Shown here piece by piece: positions 59,639-64,000 of a DNA stretch of 64,000 nucleotides. Location of the stretch: positions 1 through 64,000 of the forward strand of contig NZ_BJNZ01000016.1 in the NCBI RefSeq assembly GCF_006539945.1, given 5' to 3'. Within the stretch, counting starts at the first letter, position 1. Each line of letters opens with the position of its first letter. The notes beneath the pieces are model-generated. The model made no database searches and was not told where the DNA came from. It saw only the letters and a program-made list of their open reading frames with translations. The position numbers and the translations under genes are program-made. This DNA comes from Cellulosimicrobium cellulans (GTDB taxonomy: Bacteria; Actinomycetota; Actinomycetes; Actinomycetales; Cellulomonadaceae).

Positions 59639-60577
59639 TCAGGCGTGGGCGGTGCTCCGGCAGACCTCGTCCCAGGGGGTCGGCTCGATCCCGAAGCGGG
59701 CGCGCGCCGCCGTGTCGTCGAGGACGTAGGGGCGCTCCCACTGGTAGGCGAGGTCGCGCAGCTCGCGCAGGAGGGGCGAGAAGAGGCCGGCGGCGGCGAG
59801 GCTCGCACCGCGCAGGGAGCGGACCCGGACGGGCGGGCGCCCGACGCTCGCGAGGACGTCCGTGAGCGCCTCGCGCTGCGTGCGTGGCGGGTTGCTCGGG
59901 GTGTGCCACGTGCGGCCGTGCGCGTCGGGGTCCGCCGCCGCCGCGACGAGCGTGCGCGCGGCGTCGCGGACGTCGGTGAACGAGTGCGGCAGGTCGGTGC
60001 GCCCGATCATCGTCACGGAGCGCCCGCGCAGGGCGGGCGGCACGACGCGCGAGACGTGCCCGTTGCTCCCGACCCCGGGCCCGACGAAGTCGGAGCTGCG
60101 GACCTCGACGACGTGCGCGCGACCGGCGCGGTGCGCGGCGAGCGCGTCGGCCCAGAGCCGGGCGCGCAGGACGCCCTTGTGGTCGGCCGCGACGTCGGGC
60201 AGGTCCTCGGTCATCGGCCCGTCGACGGGACCGTACGGGTAGAGGTTGCCCGTGATCGCGTAGACGACGCCGGTGCGCTCGACGGCGGTGAGCAGCGCGG
60301 TCGCGAGCGGCGGCCAGACCCGCTCCCACTGGGTGTAGTCGCCGGGGTTGGCGCAGTTGTAGAGCACGTCGGCGCCCTCGGCGACGCGGGCGAGGGCGTC
60401 CGCGTCCGAGGCGTCGAGGGCGAGGTGCGTGACACCCGCGACGCCGGTGTCCCGGCCGCTGCGGGTGACGACGGTGACGTGCGAGCCGCGGGCCGCGAGC
60501 TCGGCGGCGACGTGGCGGCCGACGGGGCCCGCGCCGACGACGACGTGCCGGTCGGCGGGGGACGGTGCGCTGGGCAT
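59639..60577 (-). CDS. NAD-dependent epimerase/dehydratase, extended SDR family
   Basis: The 312-residue Rossmann protein has VVVGAGPVGRHVAAELAARG (GxGxxG near residue 14), DASD for cofactor selection, and VLYNCANPGDY. The usual Tyr-x-x-x-Lys active site is not obvious; YPYGPVDGPMTED occupies the equivalent region. It may therefore be an atypical SDR acting as a binding or reductase protein. AAAGGAG before the ATG is strong. It is divergent from a tetR gene, with palindromic operators between them, so induction by the TetR ligand is expected. Confidence 0.82.
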   Translation of the reverse strand: MPSAPSPADRHVVVGAGPVGRHVAAELAARGSHVTVVTRSGRDTGVAGVTHLALDASDADALARVAEGADVLYNCANPGDYTQWERVWPPLATALLTAVERTGVVYAITGNLYPYGPVDGPMTEDLPDVAADHKGVLRARLWADALAAHRAGRAHVVEVRSSDFVGPGVGSNGHVSRVVPPALRGRSVTMIGRTDLPHSFTDVRDAARTLVAAAADPDAHGRTWHTPSNPPRTQREALTDVLASVGRPPVRVRSLRGASLAAAGLFSPLLRELRDLAYQWERPYVLDDTAARARFGIEPTPWDEVCRSTAHA

Positions 60578-60590
60578 GAGGTCTCCTTTC

Positions 60591-60607
60591 CGAGAGCAGT
60601 GCTCTCG
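60591..60607. promoter_or_regulatory. TetR operator O1, CGAGAGCAGTGCTCTCG
   Basis: A 17-bp perfect palindrome around a central base, 14 bp upstream of the SDR start. Confidence 0.75.
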
Positions 60608-60646
60608 CTTCATCGAGGAGCATGGCACGGGCGGGGGTCTCATGCA

Positions 60647-60659
60647 AGAGCGGTGCTCT
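60647..60659. promoter_or_regulatory. TetR operator O2, AGAGCGGTGCTCT
   Basis: A 13-bp palindrome with the same AGAGC/GCTCT arms as O1, 54 bp centre-to-centre away. A half site GGCGCTCTCG lies at 60671-60680, next to the tetR -10 region. Confidence 0.7.
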
Positions 60660-60685
60660 CGTTTGTGGGCGGCGCTCTCGTCTGC

Positions 60686-60691
60686 CACCCT
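60686..60691 (+). promoter_or_regulatory. Candidate -10 box CACCCT of tetR
   Basis: CACCCT ends 6 bases before ATG 60698, matching the leaderless spacing elsewhere. The half operator at 60671-60680 would give autorepression. Confidence 0.4.
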
Positions 60692-60697
60692 GGCGGG

Positions 60698-61447
60698 ATG
60701 ACGGCACCCCGGACGGCGCGCGCCCTGGCGCGCGAGACCCTGACGCGCGACATCCTCGACGCCGCCCGAGCGCGCCTCGTGGCCGACGGCCCTGCCGCGC
60801 TCTCGCTGCGGGCCGTCGCGCGCGACGTCGGCATGGTGTCGTCGGCCGTCTACCGCTACTTCCCGAGCCGCGACGCGCTGCTCACCGCGCTCCTCGTCGA
60901 GTGCTACGACGAGCTCGGCGCGGCCGTCGAGGCCGCGGAGGCCGCCGTCGCGCGCGACGACCTGACCGGCCGGTGGCTCGCCGCGTGCCGGGCGCTGCGG
61001 TCGTGGTGCGTCCAGCGCCCTGGCGACTTCGCGCTGCTCTACGGCACGCCCGTCCCGGGGTACGCGGCACCGCAGGACACCGTCGAGCCCGCGACCCGGG
61101 TCGTGCGCGCGCTCGTCGGGATCGTCGCCGACTCCTGGGAGGGCGGCGAGGGCCCGGTCCCTGCCCCGCGGGACGGCGGCGAAGCGGCCACGCTGGTCGC
61201 CCCCGCCGTCGCGTACGTGAGCGCACGCGGCCTCGCCGCGCCCGACGCCCCGGCGGAGGCCGTCGTGCGCACGCTCATCGCCTGGACCACCCTGTTCGGC
61301 ACGGTCTCCTTCGAGCTGTTCGGCCACCTCCACCGCACGGTGGCCGACTACGCGGACTGGTTCGACGCCGTCGCGCTGCGGGTGGGGGCGGACGCCGGCG
61401 TCGTCCCGCGCGGGACGGATGCGGCTTTGCCGCCGCATGGCCGGTAG
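60698..61447 (+). CDS. TetR/AcrR-family repressor
   Basis: The 249-residue regulator has an N-terminal helix-turn-helix (ILDAARARLVADGPAALSLRAVARDVGMVSSAVYRYFPSRDALLTALL). A C-terminal ligand domain of the WHG type follows, with WCVQRPGDFALLYGTPVPGY and WTTLFGTVSFELFGHL. AGAGC-N3-GCTCT palindromes in the shared upstream region are its likely operators. It probably represses both itself and the divergent SDR gene. Confidence 0.92.
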   Translation: MTAPRTARALARETLTRDILDAARARLVADGPAALSLRAVARDVGMVSSAVYRYFPSRDALLTALLVECYDELGAAVEAAEAAVARDDLTGRWLAACRALRSWCVQRPGDFALLYGTPVPGYAAPQDTVEPATRVVRALVGIVADSWEGGEGPVPAPRDGGEAATLVAPAVAYVSARGLAAPDAPAEAVVRTLIAWTTLFGTVSFELFGHLHRTVADYADWFDAVALRVGADAGVVPRGTDAALPPHGR

Positions 61448-61450
61448 CCT
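61445..61450 (+). promoter_or_regulatory. -10 box TAGCCT of the second cold-shock gene, overlapping the tetR stop
   Basis: TAGCCT contains the TAG stop codon of tetR and lies 38 bp before GTG 61488. The ~30-nt leader has ACGAGG. Confidence 0.4.
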
Positions 61451-61487
61451 GGGGGTTCTGGTTCCTACGAGCACGAACGAGGTTCAC

Positions 61488-61871
61488 GTGCCCACCGGCA
61501 AGGTCAAGTGGTTCGACACCGAACGCGGGTTCGGCTTCATCGCCAACGACGACGGCGGCGAGGTCTTCCTGCACGCCTCCGCGCTGCCCGCGGACGCCCC
61601 CGCGCCCAAGCCGGGTGCGCGCGTCGACTTCGGCGTCGCCGACGGGCGCCGCGGCCCGCAGGCGCTCGCGGTCAAGCTCCTCGACCCGGCCCCGTCCGTG
61701 GTCAAGGCGAAGCGTCGCTCGGCCGACGAGATGGCGGTCATCGTGGAGGACCTCATCAAGGAGCTCGACGGGATCGGCAACGGGCTGCGCCGCGGCCGCT
61801 ACCCGGAGAAGGGCAAGTCCACGATGGTCGCCAAGGTCCTGCGCGTGGTCGCCGACGAGATCGAGGGCTGA
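61488..61871 (+). CDS. Cold-shock domain protein with C-terminal extension
   Basis: The 127-residue protein has a cold-shock domain at 1-67 (GKVKWFDTERGFGFIANDDGGEVFLHASAL, with RNP1 and RNP2). A ~60-residue helical extension follows (SADEMAVIVEDLIKELDGIGNGLRRGRYPEKGKSTMVAKVLRVVADEI), typical of the long actinobacterial Csp. It binds single-stranded nucleic acid. GTG 61488 is set by the conserved N-terminus. The DUF3027 gene begins 1 base after its stop. Confidence 0.93.
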   Translation: MPTGKVKWFDTERGFGFIANDDGGEVFLHASALPADAPAPKPGARVDFGVADGRRGPQALAVKLLDPAPSVVKAKRRSADEMAVIVEDLIKELDGIGNGLRRGRYPEKGKSTMVAKVLRVVADEIEG

Positions 61872-61872
61872 C

Positions 61873-62814
61873 ATGGTCGCCGTGGCTGCCGCCGAGGAGC
61901 GTTCCCGGGGAGTGTCCGCGCGTGCCGCGCGCGACGCCGTGCTCACGGGCGCGGTCGAGCTCGCGCGCGCCGCGGCCCAGGAGGTCGCCGAGAGCCCCGA
62001 GGACGTCGGGGAGCACCTCGGCACGTACGCGGAGGCGGACCGCCTCATCTCCCACCGGTTCGCGTGCACGATGCGCGGCTACCGCGGCTGGCACTGGACC
62101 GTCACCCTCGCGCGCGTGCCCCGCGGCCGGACGGCGACGGTGTGCGAGGTCGAGCTGCTGCCGGGTGACGGCGCGCTGCTCGCACCCTCGTGGCTGCCGT
62201 GGTCCGAGCGCCTGCGTCCGGGCGACGTGGGGCCGGGCGACGTGCTCCCGTTCCGCGCCGACGACCCGCGCCTCGAGCCCGGCTACGTGCCGACGGGCGA
62301 CGAGGAGCAGGACTCCGTCGCGATCGACGAGCTCGCCCTCGCGCGCGCCCGCGTCCTGTCCCCGCAGGGCCGGGACGAGGCAGCGGAGCGCTGGTACCGC
62401 GGCTCGCGCGGCCCGACGGCGCGCGGCGCCGTCGCGTCGGCCGCCGAGTGCGGGTCGTGCGGCTTCCTCGTCACCCTGCAGGGCAGCCTCGGTCAGGTGT
62501 TCGGCGTGTGCGCGAACGAGTGGTCGCCCGACGACGGCAAGGTCGTGAGCCTCGATCACGGCTGCGGCGCGCACTCGGAGACCGACGTCGAGCCGCAGCG
62601 GAGCGACTGGCCGGACGCCGACCCCCTCGTCGACGAGCTGCACGTCGAGATCGTCTCGCTGCTCGAGTCGGTCGCCCCGACGGCGGAGCCCGCGACCGAG
62701 GCGGTCGCGTCGGCGGCCGCGGACCCCGCGCCCGTGCCCGACGAGGTCCCGGTCGACGCGCAGCCGGACGGTCAGCCGGCCTCTGAGCCCGCGGCGGACG
62801 AGCCGCAGGAGTGA
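61873..62814 (+). CDS. DUF3027 protein
   Basis: The 313-residue actinobacterial protein has the DUF3027 core: HRFACTMRGYRGWHWTVTLARVPR, LPGDGALLAPSWLPWSERL, and a Cys cluster CGSCGF...GVCANEWSPDDGKVVSLDHGCGAHSE that could bind zinc. The last ~60 residues are an acidic Pro/Ala tail. Function is unknown. It sits tightly between a cold-shock gene and a GHKL ATPase gene, with 1-bp spacing and a 4-bp overlap, so the three are probably one operon. Confidence 0.85.
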   Translation: MVAVAAAEERSRGVSARAARDAVLTGAVELARAAAQEVAESPEDVGEHLGTYAEADRLISHRFACTMRGYRGWHWTVTLARVPRGRTATVCEVELLPGDGALLAPSWLPWSERLRPGDVGPGDVLPFRADDPRLEPGYVPTGDEEQDSVAIDELALARARVLSPQGRDEAAERWYRGSRGPTARGAVASAAECGSCGFLVTLQGSLGQVFGVCANEWSPDDGKVVSLDHGCGAHSETDVEPQRSDWPDADPLVDELHVEIVSLLESVAPTAEPATEAVASAAADPAPVPDEVPVDAQPDGQPASEPAADEPQE

Positions 62815-64000
62815 CGGACGACGTCTTCGGGACGGCCGCCCTGCGCCGTGCGGTCCTGGAGGCGTGGCGGTCGTCGCCCACGCGTCTGCGCGAGGACGCG
62901 AACACCGAGGAGGACCACGCCCACGGGTCGTACCGGGGGCGGGTCGTCGTCGAGCTCGCGCAGAACGCCGCGGACGCGGCGGCCCGCGCCGGGGTCCCGG
63001 GGCGGCTGCGCCTGAGCCTGCACGCGCCGTCGGGACCTGACGGGACCTGGGTGCTGCGCGCGGCGAACACCGGCGAGCCGCTGGACACGCCGGGCGTCGC
63101 GTCGCTCGTGGCGCTGCGCGCGTCCGCGACGGGACAGGGTGCGCGCGACGCCGTCGGACGGACGTCCACGGTCGGCCGGTTCGGGGTCGGCTTCGCGGCC
63201 GTCCGGTCGGTCTCCGACCGGGTGCGGGTCGGGGCGGGGGAGCGTGCCGTCGAGCTGTCGCTCGCCCGCACGCGCGCCGCGCTCGACGACGTGGTCGCCG
63301 ACCGTCCCGACCTCGCCGCCGAGGTGGCGCGCCGGGCCGACCGGCTCCCGGTGCTGCGTCTCCCGTTCCCGACCCGCGTCGAGGTGCCGTCGGGCTACGA
63401 CACGGTCGTCGAGGTCGAGCTGCGCGACGCCGACGCCCTCGCCGCCGTCCGCGCGGAGCTCGCCGCCGTGGACGACCCGCTGCTGCTCGCGCTCCCCGCG
63501 CTCGCCGAGGTCGTCGTGGCCGGGGACGGTGTCCCGGCGCGTCGGGTCGCCGACGTCGCCGACCGGTGGACCGTCCTGCGCCGGGAGGGGACGATCGACG
63601 CGACCCTGCTCGCGGACCGCCCGGTCGAGGAGCGCTCGTCGACGCGGTGGGCGGTCACCTGGGCGCTGCCCGACGGCGGCGCTCGGACCGACGTCCTGCA
63701 CGCCCCGACCCCCACCGACGAGCGTCTCACGTTCCCCGCGCTCCTCCTGGCGACCTTCCCGCTGGACCCGGCGCGCCGGCACGTCCCGCCCGGGCCGGTC
63801 ACCGCGCACGTCGCGCGCGCGGCGGGGCGGGCGTACGCGGAGCTGCTCGGGGGGCTCGCGCGGTCGCACGGCGCCGACGTGCTGGCCCTGGTCCCGACCG
63901 GGCTGCCGGCGAGCGCGGTCGACGCGGAGGTGCGGGCGTCGGCCGAGGAGGAGCTCGCCCGGACCCCGCTCCTCCCGCTCGACGCGCCGCCCGCGCGGCG
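62811..64000 (+). CDS. GHKL (HSP90/sacsin-like) ATPase-domain protein, cut by the right edge
   Basis: My translation from GTG 62811, which overlaps the DUF3027 stop (GTGA), stays open for 396 codons to the edge. The N-terminal domain has SYRGRVVVELAQNAADAAAR, the N-box of GHKL ATPases as in sacsin and HSP90; VLRAANTGEPLDTPGV, the G1 region; and RFGVGFAAVRSVSD, the lid/G2 region. It should bind and hydrolyse ATP. The rest resembles no domain I recognise. Large sacsin-like ATPases following DUF3027 are known to me from other actinobacteria; function is unknown. Confidence 0.78.
   Translation, partial: MTDDVFGTAALRRAVLEAWRSSPTRLREDANTEEDHAHGSYRGRVVVELAQNAADAAARAGVPGRLRLSLHAPSGPDGTWVLRAANTGEPLDTPGVASLVALRASATGQGARDAVGRTSTVGRFGVGFAAVRSVSDRVRVGAGERAVELSLARTRAALDDVVADRPDLAAEVARRADRLPVLRLPFPTRVEVPSGYDTVVEVELRDADALAAVRAELAAVDDPLLLALPALAEVVVAGDGVPARRVADVADRWTVLRREGTIDATLLADRPVEERSSTRWAVTWALPDGGARTDVLHAPTPTDERLTFPALLLATFPLDPARRHVPPGPVTAHVARAAGRAYAELLGGLARSHGADVLALVPTGLPASAVDAEVRASAEEELARTPLLPLDAPPAR

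Overview
The window reads as a chromosomal segment of a very GC-rich, free-living actinobacterium. Codon use is strongly G/C-ending throughout, -10 boxes are of the TANNNT type (TAGGAT, TAGGCT, TACCCT), many starts are GTG and many mRNAs look leaderless. Actinobacterial marker families are present: DUF3263, a LytR_C protein, a WXG100 protein, DUF3027, an MsiK-type ABC ATPase, a CIRCE-controlled groEL, and an XPB helicase with its helicase-associated partner. A candidate CebR box and several secreted carbohydrate-type proteins suggest a polysaccharide-degrading Micrococcales genus such as Cellulosimicrobium, Cellulomonas or Isoptericola. That placement is inference from gene content, not from a search. 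No phage, insertion sequence, integrase, CRISPR array or plasmid origin was seen.

Layout. 1-4.9 kb: a truncated FAD lactone oxidase divergent from a PLP deaminase/aldolase, then cysS and rlmB. 4.9-12 kb, minus strand: a DUF4032 kinase-like protein, a secreted TIM-barrel plus F5/8C protein, an MsiK-like ATPase, and otsA-otsB for trehalose. 12-22 kb: a multi-pass membrane Ser/Thr kinase, a membrane protein, a DsbA-like oxidoreductase, tRNA-Thr(UGU), an SGNH esterase, ung, DUF3263, a VirR-like LytR_C protein, a cold-shock protein, an FAD oxidoreductase and a secreted GH15-like protein. 22-24 kb: groEL behind two CIRCE operators.

24-42 kb is a nitrogen island: ureABC-ureF-ureG-ureD with a NikM-NikN fusion for nickel, a GNAT acetyltransferase on the other strand, the urea ABC importer urtABCDE, an FCD-type GntR regulator, and a 1235-residue urea/guanidine carboxylase. 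Import (Urt), nickel supply (NikMN), maturation (UreDFG) and hydrolysis (UreABC) form one coherent pathway. A similar GTATAC-type direct repeat lies upstream of both ureA and urtA.

42-64 kb: a WXG100 protein, an HD hydrolase, a two-component system, an AlkZ-like HTH_42 protein, a NYN nuclease, a class I amidotransferase, PspA with a TPM-domain membrane protein, a secreted beta-helix protein with a candidate CebR box, an XPB helicase and partner, an AbiEi-like protein, an SDR/TetR divergent pair with palindromic operators, and a Csp-DUF3027-GHKL ATPase set cut by the right edge.

The strongest unexplained signal is intergenic. A family of 21-bp tandem units (core GAGGTAGAGSCNTGGTC) occurs at nine loci in arrays of one to three units, often as facing inverted arrays. 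Where an array touches a gene 3' end it reads GAGGTAG-first on the coding strand, and in two genes it supplies the stop codon. A second family with a 19-bp period (core CGAGATCGGCRGTC) occurs at three loci. Several other intergenic gaps hold long perfect inverted repeats, two of which overlap a local hairpin so that two RNA folds would be mutually exclusive.
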